A DNA stretch of 64,000 bases from Frateuria soli (GTDB lineage: Bacteria; Pseudomonadota; Gammaproteobacteria; Xanthomonadales; Rhodanobacteraceae), in NCBI RefSeq assembly GCF_021117385.1, contig NZ_CP088252.1:434001-498000 (forward strand), given 5' to 3'. Shown here piece after piece: positions 7,937 through 18,818 of the stretch. A model generated the notes under the pieces. That model made no database searches and was not told the DNA's origin. It saw only the letters and a program-made list of their open reading frames with translations. The position numbers and the translations under genes are program-made. Position 1 is the stretch's first letter. Each line of letters opens with the position of its first letter.

Positions 7937-9892
7937 TCAGCGGTTCACGACCGGCAGGGCGATGAAGCTCGCCTTGCCCGGCGCGTGGTACACCCGCTGG
8001 GTCGCCTTGACGTAATCGGCCGGCTTGGCGTTGAAGATGTTCGGCACGTACGTCTGCGGGTTCCGGTCGTACAGCGGGAACCAGCTCGACTGCACCTGCA
8101 CCATCAGCCGATGGCCGGGCAGGAACACGTGGTTGGCAGTGGGCAGGCTGAAGCGGTAGTCCAGCGGGTGGTTGGCGGCCAGCGGCGCCGGCTTGTCGAA
8201 GCCGGTGCGGTAGCGGCCGCGGAAGATATCCATCGCCACGGCCAGCTGGTAGCCGCCCATCTCCGGCTGCTCGGCGACCTGGTCGGGATAGACGTCGATC
8301 AGCTTGACCACCCAGTCGCTGTCGGTGCCGCTGGTCGAGGCGACCAGGTGCACTTCGGGCGCGCCGGCGATGGCGAGCGGGGCGGTCAGCGGCTCGGACA
8401 CGTAGGTCAGCACATCGGTGCGGCCGGAGGCCTCGCGCTGGTCGTCGACCAGCCACTGCGACCAGGTCAGGCCGTTGTCGTAGCCCATCGGCTGGCTCGG
8501 GCGGGCGCGGTAGGGCACCGGATGCGCCGGGTCGGAGACGTATTCGTCATAGGCAGCGCCCTGGACGGGCGCCTCGAAGCCGACCCTGTTGTCCGGTTCA
8601 AGGTACAGCGCGCGGCTTGCGGTCGGGCAGCCCTGCGCACAGACAAGCGGCCAGCGGTCCAGCCGCTGCCAGCGGTTGGTGCCGGTCTGGAAGGCGGTGA
8701 CCGGGGCGAGGTCGGCCTTGGGCGCGCCATCCTTGAGGTATTGCGCCAGGAACGGCCGCAGGATGTGCTCGCGGAAATACTTGGCGGTGTCGCTGCCGAA
8801 GCGGATCGCGCCCAGCGAACTCCCTTCGTCGATCTCCTGGCCGTGGTGCCACGGGCCCATCACCAGCCTTACCATGTCGCCCCGGGTGTCCTTGGGCTTG
8901 ATCGCGCGGTACACCGCCGGCGCGCCATAGATGTCCTCCTGGTCCCACAGGCTGTGCACCAGCATCACCGGTACCTTCAGCGGCAGTTTCGCCAGCAGCT
9001 TGTCGACCGCCTGCCCCGACCAGAAGTCATCGTAGGCCGGGTGCGCCACGATCTTGTTCCAGAAGCCCAGCTGCTGCATGCCGTAGGCCTCGCCCAGCGC
9101 GCCGGCCGAGCCGTAGTGCATGAACATGTCGTAGGTGTCGTGGTAGTTCGACCACCAGCGGATCGAGTTGTCGCGGCTGGCCTCCTGCTCGTAGATGTAG
9201 CTCATGTTCTGCTGCCGGAAGGCGCCGTTGTGGAACCAGTCGTCGCCCATCCAGCCGTCGACCATCGGATTCATCGGTACCGACACCTTCAGCGCCGGGT
9301 GCGGATCGACCAGCGCCATCAGCGGCTCGAAGCCGTCGTAGGAAATACCCAGCGTGCCGACCTTGCCGTTGGACTCGGGGATGTTCTTCACCAGCCAGTC
9401 GATGGTGTCGTACGTGTCGGTGGCGTCGTCGACCGGGGTGGGGTTGAGCGGGCCGCGCAGCGGGCGGTTCATCACATAGTCGCCCTCCGAGCCGTACTTG
9501 CCGCGCACGTCCTGCACTACGCGGATGTAACCGTCCTCGACGATCACGTCGGTGGCGTTGTCGTAGCCCTGGAGCATCGGCGCCAGGTGGCCGCTCATGG
9601 TGTGGCTGGTCAGCGCATCCGCGTCGTAGGGCGTGCGGGTGAGCAGGATGCCGGCGTGCTTCGCGCCCTTGGGCACCAGGATCACCGTGTGCAGCTTCAC
9701 GCCGTCGCGCATCGGGATCATCACCTCGCGCCGCTCGTAGTCGAAGCTGGCGGTAACCGGGGTGAAGTGCGCGGGGGTCTCGCTGGGGTAGTCGGGATAC
9801 TTGGCCTGCGGCGCATCGGCCGCGGGCAGGGCATGGCTGGCGGCCAGCAGCAGGGCCAGCAGGGTCGAACGAACGGCGAGGCGTGGCTTCAT
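7937..9892 (-). CDS. Secreted CocE/NonD family hydrolase (S15-type acylase/esterase)
   Basis: The 651-residue product has a signal peptide (1-25), an alpha/beta-hydrolase domain and a C-terminal jelly-roll domain as in X-Pro dipeptidyl-peptidase (S15), cocaine esterase and glutaryl-7-ACA acylase. The nucleophile elbow LGISYDG (181-187) places the catalytic Ser at 184. The C-terminal part contains the typical segments VYHAPGKASFIALPVVNR and LPGHRLMVQVQSSWFP. It probably cleaves an ester or amide bond in the periplasm; the substrate is unknown. The start is the ATG after GGGGAG. The gene is monocistronic. Confidence 0.9.
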   Translation of the reverse strand: MKPRLAVRSTLLALLLAASHALPAADAPQAKYPDYPSETPAHFTPVTASFDYERREVMIPMRDGVKLHTVILVPKGAKHAGILLTRTPYDADALTSHTMSGHLAPMLQGYDNATDVIVEDGYIRVVQDVRGKYGSEGDYVMNRPLRGPLNPTPVDDATDTYDTIDWLVKNIPESNGKVGTLGISYDGFEPLMALVDPHPALKVSVPMNPMVDGWMGDDWFHNGAFRQQNMSYIYEQEASRDNSIRWWSNYHDTYDMFMHYGSAGALGEAYGMQQLGFWNKIVAHPAYDDFWSGQAVDKLLAKLPLKVPVMLVHSLWDQEDIYGAPAVYRAIKPKDTRGDMVRLVMGPWHHGQEIDEGSSLGAIRFGSDTAKYFREHILRPFLAQYLKDGAPKADLAPVTAFQTGTNRWQRLDRWPLVCAQGCPTASRALYLEPDNRVGFEAPVQGAAYDEYVSDPAHPVPYRARPSQPMGYDNGLTWSQWLVDDQREASGRTDVLTYVSEPLTAPLAIAGAPEVHLVASTSGTDSDWVVKLIDVYPDQVAEQPEMGGYQLAVAMDIFRGRYRTGFDKPAPLAANHPLDYRFSLPTANHVFLPGHRLMVQVQSSWFPLYDRNPQTYVPNIFNAKPADYVKATQRVYHAPGKASFIALPVVNR

Positions 9893-10046
9893 TGGTGGGC
9901 TCCCCTGGATCAACCGGCCTAGCGTAGTGCGATTGCCGCCGGGTGCGCACCATACGGCGCACGCGCCTGGCCGCACATCACTCCGCCCGAACCCTCTCCT
10001 TCCGCGGGGCGGAATGCCGTGGACGGGGACGGCGATTGCCGCTGGA

Positions 10047-11432
10047 TCAACTCGTCAATGCATGCAGGAACGCAATGCGCCAGGCGGTCAGGTCATGCCG
10101 CTGCAGCACGTCCATCATCGAGCGCCACCGCGCGATGCGCTCGCGCTGCGGCATGGCCAGCGCCCGCTCCAGCGCATCGGCCACCTCGACCGTGTCGGCC
10201 GGATTGACCAGCAATGCCTCGGTCAGCTCCTGCGCCGCCCCGGCGAAGCGCGAGAGCACCAGTACCCCGGGGTTCTTCGGGTCCTGGCTGGCCACGTACT
10301 CCTTGGCCACCAGGTTCATGCCATCGCGCAACGGTGTGACCAGGCCCACCCGCGCCACGCGGTAGTAGCCGGCGAGGAGGCTGTGCGGGAAGGACTGGTT
10401 GACGTAGCGGATCGGCACCCACTCCGGCGTGGCGTACTTGCCGTTGATGTGCCCGGACATGCGCTCGAGCTCGCGGCGGATCAGCCGGTACTCGGGCACC
10501 GCTCCACGCGAGGGCGGCGCGATCTGCAGCAGGGTAACGTGGCTGTGCAGCGCGGGCGAGCGCTCCAGCACGTGGGCGAACGCCTCGAAGCGTTGCGCCA
10601 GACCCTTGGAGTAATCGAGCCGGTCGACGCCGATGATCAGGTCGCGGCCGTCCAGGCTCTGCTTGAACTCGCGCACGGCATCCTCGGTCATCGCCTTGCG
10701 CGCCGTCTCGGCCACCTCCGCGGTGTCGATGCTGATCGGGAATATGCCGGCGCGGAACAGCCGGCCGTTGGCCGCGCGCAGGCGGCCGCCGGGGCGCATC
10801 GCGCCGCCGACCTCGTGCAGGAAGTAGTCCTCCAGCGCACGCAGGTCGCGCGCGGTGTGCAGGCCCACCAGGTCGTAACTGGCCAGCGTCTCGAGCAGCT
10901 CGCGATGCTTGGGCAGCGCGATCAGCAGCGCGGCGGCCGGCAGTGGGGTATGCAGGAAGAAGCCGATGCGGTTGCGCACGCCGCGCTCGCGCAACATCGC
11001 GGCGAGCGGGATCAGGTGGTAGTCGTGCACCCAGATGATGTCGTCCGGTTCGAGCAGGGTTGCCAGCTCGTCGGCGAAGATCGCGTTGACCCGCAGGTAG
11101 CCTTCCAGATGGCTGCGCTGGTAATCGACCAGGTCGGGCCGGTAGTGGAACAGCGGCCACAGCGTCCGGTTGGCGAAGCCGGCGTAGAAGTCGTCGTGGT
11201 CGGCGCGCGAGAGATCGATGGTGACGTACTCGATCGCGCCATCACCGAGCCGGTGCAGTTCCTCCGCGCTGCGCGCGGCGAGCTTTCCGCTCCAGCCGAA
11301 CCACAGTCCGCCGCGTTCCTGCAGCGCCGCACGCATGGCCGAGGCGAGGCCGCCGGTGGCCGTCTGCCTGGGCATGGCGACGCGGTTGGAGACCACCACC
11401 AGTCGCCCGGGCTTCTTGCCGGTGCGCGTCAT
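10047..11432 (-). CDS. otsA: Trehalose-6-phosphate synthase
   Basis: OtsA (GT20) joins UDP-glucose and glucose-6-phosphate into trehalose-6-phosphate in the cytoplasm. The product is 461 residues. Visible are the N-terminal nucleotide loop VVSNRVAMPRQ with GGLASAM, the catalytic VHDYHL (Asp137), the phosphate/UDP site VDRLDYSKGL (Arg271, Lys276) and the donor-binding DGMNLVAKEY. It lies 69 bases downstream of otsB on the same strand, so the pair forms an otsBA operon. Trehalose here would serve as an osmotic and desiccation protectant. Confidence 0.96.
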   Translation of the reverse strand: MTRTGKKPGRLVVVSNRVAMPRQTATGGLASAMRAALQERGGLWFGWSGKLAARSAEELHRLGDGAIEYVTIDLSRADHDDFYAGFANRTLWPLFHYRPDLVDYQRSHLEGYLRVNAIFADELATLLEPDDIIWVHDYHLIPLAAMLRERGVRNRIGFFLHTPLPAAALLIALPKHRELLETLASYDLVGLHTARDLRALEDYFLHEVGGAMRPGGRLRAANGRLFRAGIFPISIDTAEVAETARKAMTEDAVREFKQSLDGRDLIIGVDRLDYSKGLAQRFEAFAHVLERSPALHSHVTLLQIAPPSRGAVPEYRLIRRELERMSGHINGKYATPEWVPIRYVNQSFPHSLLAGYYRVARVGLVTPLRDGMNLVAKEYVASQDPKNPGVLVLSRFAGAAQELTEALLVNPADTVEVADALERALAMPQRERIARWRSMMDVLQRHDLTAWRIAFLHALTS

Positions 11433-11501
11433 CGCATGCCGCCGCGGCTCGCGCGGCCCGTGCGTGGCGCGGTGGTCGGGTCCGCGCCGGTCGGGTCCAG
11501 C

Positions 11502-12356
11502 TCACGGCTGGCGCTCGGGTGACGGTCCTCCGCCTTGGTTGGCATCAATCGAAACTCCCTGTGCAAAGTCCTGCGCATGGTCGAGTGCGTCCCGCACCCG
11601 CTCCAGCCAAGCCTGGACGGCGACCGGGCTAGGCAGCGTGAATCGCGCCCGGGTGGGCTCGCGCCAACCTACCCGCACACTGGCGCCGCCGGCCCCGTTG
11701 ACCGCCTCGAAAGCGTGCTCGTCGGTAAGGTCGTCGCCCAGATAGACCGGGTTGCGGCCGGCGAACGGCGGCTGCTGCATCAGTTCCTCCACCGCGCGGC
11801 CCTTGTCCATGCCGGCGGGCTTGAACTCCATCACCAGGTTGCCCGGTTGCAGTTCGTAGCCAGGCAGGTCGGCCGCGATCGCCCGGGCCGCCGCGTGCAG
11901 CGCGGAGAGGTGTTCAGGGGCACGCCGGCAGTGCAATGCCATGGCGTGGTGCTTGTCTTCCAGTTGTACCCCATCCATGCGCGCCGCCAGGGCCTGCACT
12001 GCCGCACGCATGCGCGCCTGGTCGTCCGGGTCGACGACGATCTCGCGGTGGCGGCCGTTGCCGTGCTGCAACTGGTAGCCGTGCAGGCCGGCCATCGCCC
12101 AGCCCGGCGTGCCGAACAGGCGGTCGAGGTCGCTGACGCCGCGGCCGCTCACCAGCGCCAGCGCACCGTCGAGCCGCGTGTGAAGGGCTTGCAGCACGGC
12201 GCGCAACGTCGGCGACACGCGTACCGCGGCCGGGTCGTCGGCGAATTCCAGCAGGCAGCCGTCCACGTCGAGGAACAGGGCCCAGCGCTGATGCGCATCG
12301 GGCAGTGGCGGCGCCGGCAACGGAGCACTCACGCTGGCGGGCTTGGATGAAGACAT
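11502..12356 (-). CDS. otsB: Trehalose-6-phosphate phosphatase
   Basis: OtsB removes phosphate from trehalose-6-phosphate. The 284-residue HAD protein has motif I FLDVDGCL (Asp30, Asp32), motif II LVSGRG at 69-74, the Lys of AGMDKG (Lys185) and motif IV GDDLTDE at 207-213. The residue after DVDG is Cys where most homologues have Thr. All catalytic Asp residues are present. It is the first gene of otsBA. The C-terminal tail after the HAD core is Gly/Pro-rich. Confidence 0.95.
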   Translation of the reverse strand: MSSSKPASVSAPLPAPPLPDAHQRWALFLDVDGCLLEFADDPAAVRVSPTLRAVLQALHTRLDGALALVSGRGVSDLDRLFGTPGWAMAGLHGYQLQHGNGRHREIVVDPDDQARMRAAVQALAARMDGVQLEDKHHAMALHCRRAPEHLSALHAAARAIAADLPGYELQPGNLVMEFKPAGMDKGRAVEELMQQPPFAGRNPVYLGDDLTDEHAFEAVNGAGGASVRVGWREPTRARFTLPSPVAVQAWLERVRDALDHAQDFAQGVSIDANQGGGPSPERQP

Positions 12357-12406
12357 CGGCCCAAGGTTATCAAAACGCCCGTGAAGGGCCGAATCCGCGC
12401 CCCGGG

Positions 12407-13729
12407 CTACTGCTCGTCGTCGGGCGCCTCGATGCGCGGGGCGGGCGTCACCAGCAGCTTGTCGATGCGCGCGCCGTCGAGGTCGACCACCTCGAAACGG
12501 ATCCCGCGCCAGGCGAAAACCTCGCCCACCTGCGGGATGTGCCCCAGCGCGGTCATCACCATGCCGGCGGCGGTGCGGAACTCATGTTCCTCCTCGCCGG
12601 GCAGGCGCTCGAGATGCAGCAGCTCGCGCAAGTCCTCGGTGGAGAGCGAGCCGTCGATGAGCCAGCTGCCGTCCTCGCGCGCCACGATCGGCGGGTGCTC
12701 CTCGCTGCCGCCGTGGCCGAGCTGGCTGGCCCCGACCACGGCCGCGAGCAGGTCGTTGAGCGTGACCAGTCCCTCGATGTCGCCGTACTCGTCCACCACC
12801 AGCGCCACCGGCGTCTCGGCATCGCGGAATTCTTCCAGCAGGTCCATCGCGCGCGCGGTGGCCGGGACGTACAGCGGCTTGGCCAGCTGGCGGAACAGCT
12901 CCGGCGTGTCGCCGGTCATGCCGCTGATCAGGCTCTTTACCTCCAGCACGCCGACGACGTCGCTCTCGTCGCCCTGGTAGACCGGATAGCGCGAATACGG
13001 CGTTTCACGCATCACCGCGATGTTTTCCTCGCGCGGCGCGGACTGGTCCAGCCAGGCGATGCGCATGCGCGGGGTCATCACGCTGTCGACCGTGCGGTCG
13101 CCAAGGCGCAGCACCCGGTTGACCATGTTGTGCTCGTCCGGGTCCAGCACGCCCTGTTCGGCGCTTTCGGCGACCAGCAGGCGGATTTCCTCTTCGGTGA
13201 CCCGGCCGCTGCCCTGGTCGTTGACCCGCAACAGCTTGAGCAGCAGCCCGCTGGAGCGGTTGAGCAGCCACACGAACGGGCCGGTGAGCCGGGCCAGGAA
13301 CAGCATCGGCATGGCCACGAAGCCGGACAGCCGTTCCGGTGCCGACAATGCCAGCCGCTTGGGCAGCAGCTCGCCGATCACGATCTGGATGTAGGAGATC
13401 ACCACGAAGCCGATCACGATGCCCAGGCCGTGGGCGTAGGGCGCGAGCCAGCTGATCCGGCCCCCCTGCAGCAGCACGGCGAAGCGGTCGCCGAGCCGGT
13501 CGCCGGCCACCGCGCCGGTCACCAGCATCACCAGCGTGATGCCCACCTGCACGGTCGAGAGGAAGTGTTCCGGCGCATCGGCATGGCGCAGCGCCACCCG
13601 GGCGCGCCGGCTGCCCTGGGCCATCTGCTTGAGGCGGCTCTTGCGCGAGGTGACCAGCGCCATTTCCGACAACGCGAAGAAGCCGTTGAACACCGACAGA
13701 AGGATGACGAGCGCGATATCGGTCAGCAT
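12407..13729 (-). CDS. CNNM/CBS/CorC_HlyC membrane protein (hemolysin family, TlyC-like)
   Basis: The 440-residue inner-membrane protein shows an N-terminal CNNM (DUF21) domain with about four membrane segments (1-190). A CBS pair (about 205-325, including DSVMTPRMRI and DEYGDIEGLVTLNDLL) and a C-terminal CorC_HlyC domain (about 345-430) follow. Relatives act in Mg2+/Co2+ export; despite the family name, none of this makes it a hemolysin. The start MLTDIALVILL is the usual one and gives a first TM directly at the N-terminus. It is divergent from the phosphate uptake pair. Confidence 0.92.
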   Translation of the reverse strand: MLTDIALVILLSVFNGFFALSEMALVTSRKSRLKQMAQGSRRARVALRHADAPEHFLSTVQVGITLVMLVTGAVAGDRLGDRFAVLLQGGRISWLAPYAHGLGIVIGFVVISYIQIVIGELLPKRLALSAPERLSGFVAMPMLFLARLTGPFVWLLNRSSGLLLKLLRVNDQGSGRVTEEEIRLLVAESAEQGVLDPDEHNMVNRVLRLGDRTVDSVMTPRMRIAWLDQSAPREENIAVMRETPYSRYPVYQGDESDVVGVLEVKSLISGMTGDTPELFRQLAKPLYVPATARAMDLLEEFRDAETPVALVVDEYGDIEGLVTLNDLLAAVVGASQLGHGGSEEHPPIVAREDGSWLIDGSLSTEDLRELLHLERLPGEEEHEFRTAAGMVMTALGHIPQVGEVFAWRGIRFEVVDLDGARIDKLLVTPAPRIEAPDDEQ

Positions 13730-13895
13730 CGCGGCGGGTAACTTCGAGGTCGCATGGGTGCGCAGTGTACGGGATGCCAGGCGGGCCCGCAGCGGCGCGT
13801 GCACGGCCGGTGAAGGTCCCCGCCCTGCCGTTGCCGCGGTGGCTCCTGTAACATATCGGCTGTTTTACCCATCACTCCGGCTTCCAGGCACGCGC

Positions 13896-14525
13896 ATGTT
13901 TTCACTGCAGACGATTTTCGGTAAGGGCGACAAGTTCTACGGACTGCTGGAGCAGAGCGCGGAGGCCGCGCAGGGCAGCGCCACGGCACTGCACCAGATG
14001 CTTGCCAACCGGGACCGCGCGCCGGTGATGGCCGATTTCGCCGGTGTCCGTGCCCGCGAGAAGGCGCTGGCCGCCCAGATCAGCGAGGAACTGGTGAACA
14101 CCTTCGTCACCGCGCTGGACCGCGAGGACATCGAGGCGCTCAATTCTGCGCTGTACAAGATTCCCAAGACGGTGGAAAAGTTCGCCGAGCGCTACGCGAT
14201 CGTGGGAGAGCGGGTGGCCGACGTGGATTTCGCCCAGCGTGCCTGCGTGCTGGAGGAATCCACCGCGGTGGTCAGCGAAATGATCGCCGAGTTGCGCCGG
14301 GGGCTGCGCATCGACCCGGTAAGGAAGCTCCAGGATCGCTTGCAGGCGCTGGAGTCCGAGGGCGACCGCATGCTGCTGGCGCCCTACCGCTCGCTCTACA
14401 TCGAAGGCAACGACGCGATGAAGGCGATGCTCGCCAAGGATCTGTTCGAGCTGATCGAGAAGGCGATCGACAAGTGCCGCGACGTCGGCAACATCGTCTA
14501 CTCGATCGTGCTCAAGCACTCCTGA
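13896..14525 (+). CDS. DUF47 (PhoU-like) partner of a Pit phosphate transporter
   Basis: The 209-residue all-helical protein belongs to the DUF47/TIGR00153 family. These cytoplasmic PhoU-like proteins are almost always encoded just before Pit transporters and are thought to regulate them. Here the pit gene follows after ten bases. The N-terminus FSLQTIFGKGDKFYGLLEQ and the C-terminus KAIDKCRDVGNIVYSIVLKH are typical. Confidence 0.92.
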   Translation: MFSLQTIFGKGDKFYGLLEQSAEAAQGSATALHQMLANRDRAPVMADFAGVRAREKALAAQISEELVNTFVTALDREDIEALNSALYKIPKTVEKFAERYAIVGERVADVDFAQRACVLEESTAVVSEMIAELRRGLRIDPVRKLQDRLQALESEGDRMLLAPYRSLYIEGNDAMKAMLAKDLFELIEKAIDKCRDVGNIVYSIVLKHS

Positions 14526-14535
14526 GGCCGCGCGC

Positions 14536-15651
14536 ATGAGCCTGGGCCTGGTTTTCGCGGTGGTGCTGATCGCACTCGCCTTCACCTACATCAACGGCTT
14601 CCACGACACCGCCAACTCGATCGCCACGGTGGTGGCGACCAAGGTGCTCAGTCCCGGCCAGGCGGTGCTGCTGGCGGCGGTGACCAATCTCATCGGCGCG
14701 TTGTGGGGCACCGCGGTGGCCAAGACCATCGCGGCCGGACTGATCGACACACGCGTGGTCGATGCCGGGCCGCAGTTGCTGATCTGCGCGCTGCTGGCCG
14801 CCACGGTATGGAACCTGATCACCTGGTGGTGGGGTCTGCCGTCCAGTTCGAGCCATGCCCTGGTCGGCGCGCTGGTGGGGTCGGCGATCGCCGCGGCGGG
14901 TGATGATTTCGGTGCGGTGATCTGGTCGCAGGGTGGCTGGTGGGACGGCAAGGGCGTGATCCCCAAGGTGATCGTGCCCATGGTCGTTTCGCCGCTGATG
15001 GGCTTCGTCATCGGCTTCCTGCTGATGGGCGCGCTCTATGCGTTGTTCGCCTGGCTTGCCAACCGCAGGGGCTGGCTGCAGCGGCTGGGACGCACGCCGT
15101 TCGTCAACGCTTTCTTCGGCAAGGCGCAGATCGTCTCGGCCAGTGCCATGGGCCTGGCGCACGGCATGAACGATGCGCAGAAGAGCATGGGCATCATCGC
15201 CCTGGCGCTGGCCGGCGGCACCGCCGCGGGCCAGCTCGACCACCTGCCTCACTGGCTGGGTTTCCTGCGCATCGCCGGTTCCGCCGAAGGCGGTTTCAGC
15301 GTGCCCGCGTGGGTGGCGGTGGTGTGTGCGCTGACGATGGCCGCAGGCACCGCGGGCGGCGGCTGGCGGATCATCAAGACGCTCGGCCACAAGATGGTCA
15401 AGCTGCATCCGATCAACGGCTTCGCCGCCGAGGGCAGCTCGGCGGCGGTGATCCTCACCGCCTCGGCGTTCGGCATCCCGGTGTCGACCACGCACAACGT
15501 GTCCGCCTCGATCATGGGCGTGGGCGCGGCCAAGCGGTTCAACGCGATCCGCTGGTCGGTGGTCGAGCGCATGGTGTGGGCTTGGATCCTCACCCTGCCG
15601 ATCACGGCGTTGCTCGCCTACGCTTTCGTGCGGCTGGTGCAGGCGTTCTGA
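14536..15651 (+). CDS. Inorganic phosphate transporter, Pit family
   Basis: A 371-residue polytopic PiT (SLC20-type) permease that imports phosphate as a metal-phosphate complex with H+. Both family signatures are present. The first is GFHDTANSIATVVATK, from about residue 21. The second is the inverted-repeat copy HGMNDAQKSMGIIALAL, from about residue 207. A third piece, GIPVSTTHNVSASIMGVGA, is in the C-terminal half. It is co-transcribed with the DUF47 gene upstream. It could equally be called PitA or PitB, so no symbol is given. Confidence 0.95.
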   Translation: MSLGLVFAVVLIALAFTYINGFHDTANSIATVVATKVLSPGQAVLLAAVTNLIGALWGTAVAKTIAAGLIDTRVVDAGPQLLICALLAATVWNLITWWWGLPSSSSHALVGALVGSAIAAAGDDFGAVIWSQGGWWDGKGVIPKVIVPMVVSPLMGFVIGFLLMGALYALFAWLANRRGWLQRLGRTPFVNAFFGKAQIVSASAMGLAHGMNDAQKSMGIIALALAGGTAAGQLDHLPHWLGFLRIAGSAEGGFSVPAWVAVVCALTMAAGTAGGGWRIIKTLGHKMVKLHPINGFAAEGSSAAVILTASAFGIPVSTTHNVSASIMGVGAAKRFNAIRWSVVERMVWAWILTLPITALLAYAFVRLVQAF

Positions 15652-15673
15652 TTCCGCGACGGATGACCGCCGG

Positions 15674-16078
15674 TCAGAAGCTGTCGCCACCGCTGGCGAT
15701 GATCTGTTCGAGCTGGTCGCCCAGCAGGCCGATTTCGCCGATCAGCCGTTCCAGCTCGCCGCTGTCGAGAAATTCATAGGGACGGTTCTCGCACAGGTGC
15801 AGGTAGGGCGAGCCATCCAGGTCGGCCACCGCGAGAAAACCGGTGCGCTGCGCCCAGTTGAAACGCAGGCAGCGACGCGGGTCGGTGCCGGCCAGCGGGC
15901 CGATCGGCGTGGACAGGCGCAGGTAGCGGCGGCCGCCTTCGTCCTCGAGTTCGGCCAGGTAGATGCCCTGGTGGCGGCCCAGCGGCAGCGCCAGATCGAA
16001 GCTGATGAGATACGGATCGTTCTGTCGCAGCGCGTGCTGGCTGCCGACGTGGGAACGCACGGCTTCGAAGTGGCGCAT
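15674..16078 (-). CDS. Conserved-looking cytoplasmic protein of unknown function
   Basis: I do not recognise this 134-residue protein with certainty. It is acidic, has no signal or membrane segment, and looks like an alpha/beta protein with strands such as YLISFDLALPLG and GIYLAELED. It ends in a helix (ERLIGEIGLLGDQLEQII). The pattern recalls the YbjN / type III chaperone-like fold, but this is only a resemblance. The ATG at 16078 has an AAGGAG at good spacing, which fixes the start. It is convergent with pit and divergent from the ATL gene. Confidence 0.75.
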   Translation of the reverse strand: MRHFEAVRSHVGSQHALRQNDPYLISFDLALPLGRHQGIYLAELEDEGGRRYLRLSTPIGPLAGTDPRRCLRFNWAQRTGFLAVADLDGSPYLHLCENRPYEFLDSGELERLIGEIGLLGDQLEQIIASGGDSF

Positions 16079-16142
16079 GGGCGGGCTCCTTGATGCATCG
16101 CCGATGGTAACCTCCCGCCGCATCGTGCCCAAGTGACGAGCC

Positions 16143-16481
16143 ATGCAGGAAATCCACGCCCGCGTCTATGCCGCCATCGCCGCCATCCCGCGCGGCCGCG
16201 TCGCCAGCTATGGGGTGATCGCCGCCCGCGCCGGGTTGCCGGGACGCGCGCGGCTGGTCGGGAAGCTGCTGGGCGAGACACCGGATGGCATGAACCTGCC
16301 CTGGTACCGCGTGCTGCGCGCCAGCGGCCAGGTCGCGCTGCCGCCGGGTAGCCGCGGCTTCCGCGAGCAGTGCCGCCTGCTGCGTGCCGAGGGCGTCGAG
16401 GTGGTCAACGGCCGCGTGCCGCTGTCGCGCTTCGGGCTGGATGCCGACCTGGACCGCGCGCTCTGGGGCATGTCCTCGTAG
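16143..16481 (+). CDS. Alkyltransferase-like (ATL) DNA repair protein
   Basis: The 112-residue product is an MGMT-family DNA-binding domain without the N-terminal domain. MGMT has the acceptor Cys in PCHRV; here the motif is PWYRV, with Trp in place of Cys. It therefore cannot transfer alkyl groups. Known ATL proteins with this Cys-to-Trp change bind O6-alkylguanine and hand it to nucleotide excision repair. The helix-turn-helix region with GRVASYGVIAARAGLPGRAR is intact. Confidence 0.9.
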   Translation: MQEIHARVYAAIAAIPRGRVASYGVIAARAGLPGRARLVGKLLGETPDGMNLPWYRVLRASGQVALPPGSRGFREQCRLLRAEGVEVVNGRVPLSRFGLDADLDRALWGMSS

Positions 16482-16498
16482 TGCAGGCATGAGTTCGC

Positions 16499-16554
16499 CC
16501 CGCGCAGGGGTGGGCTCAAGCGCAGCTCTCGGGGTGCGCCCTACGGTCGCCTCC
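16499..16554. repeat. GTAGGG palindromic repeat (family B), inverted copy
   Basis: Sequence running CGCGCAGGGGTGGGCTCAAG to GGTGCGCCCTAC, the reverse orientation of the element at 5340-5371. It lies between the ATL gene and recQ. Confidence 0.5.
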
Positions 16555-16615
16555 GGTTTTTGCCTACCGCTTGCGCCGTCCGGCGCCGACGGCTGCGGAT
16601 CGCCGCTTTGGTAGC

Positions 16616-18439
<1,824 letters not shown>

Positions 18440-18818
18440 GGTCCCGGCCGGGCAGGGCGGCACCCGGCGCTCGCCGCCGGCGGCCTCCACGCCGGATTCA
18501 CGCGCTGTCGCACGGTTTCGTGAGCCTTTTCGCTGGAAGTGCGGCGGGTGCCCTGGTCTGGCGGGTGCGCCAGGGAGCCGTCTGGAGCATCCGGCGCGAT
18601 TCGGTCGGCCTGTGCGGGCGACTGCGCTTCGGGCCGGCCATCAGGCTGGCCCGGCCCGGCCGGGATGGATCGGTGGCGCTGGCTCGATTGCGGGCATGGC
18701 CTCCGGACGGGCGATCGCGGGGCCGGGCGCGCGTTCGCCTGGCGGCGGCACCGGATCGGCCGTCAGGTGATCGGCGCGGGTGGCCCGCCCATGCGGTTTT
18801 CGCGGATCTTCGCGGTAC
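18440..18818. other. Non-coding or degenerate stretch between recQ and the MliC-like gene
   Basis: About 380 bases with no gene I can support. Two overlapping plus-strand frames (from 18520 and from 18539) are open, but they run on antisense through the MliC-like gene. Neither resembles a known family, and both have the Arg/Ala-rich composition of chance frames in GC-rich DNA. Short pieces look protein-like (for example SVALARLRAW), so a decayed gene is possible. Confidence 0.4.

Noticed and set aside
7607-9922. Long open frame antisense to the CocE/NonD hydrolase
   Set aside because: Its product is rich in His, Val, Gly and Arg without domains; the minus-strand gene has a signal peptide, active site and ribosome-binding site.
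9985-10020. A further CCCTCTCC-type repeat before otsA's end
   Set aside because: Only a short partial match (CCCTCTCC) without the rest of the element or its pair.
12305-13741. Open frame antisense to the CorC-type gene
   Set aside because: Shadow of a well-supported CNNM/CBS protein; composition (His, Gln, Arg) is typical of antisense frames in GC-rich DNA.
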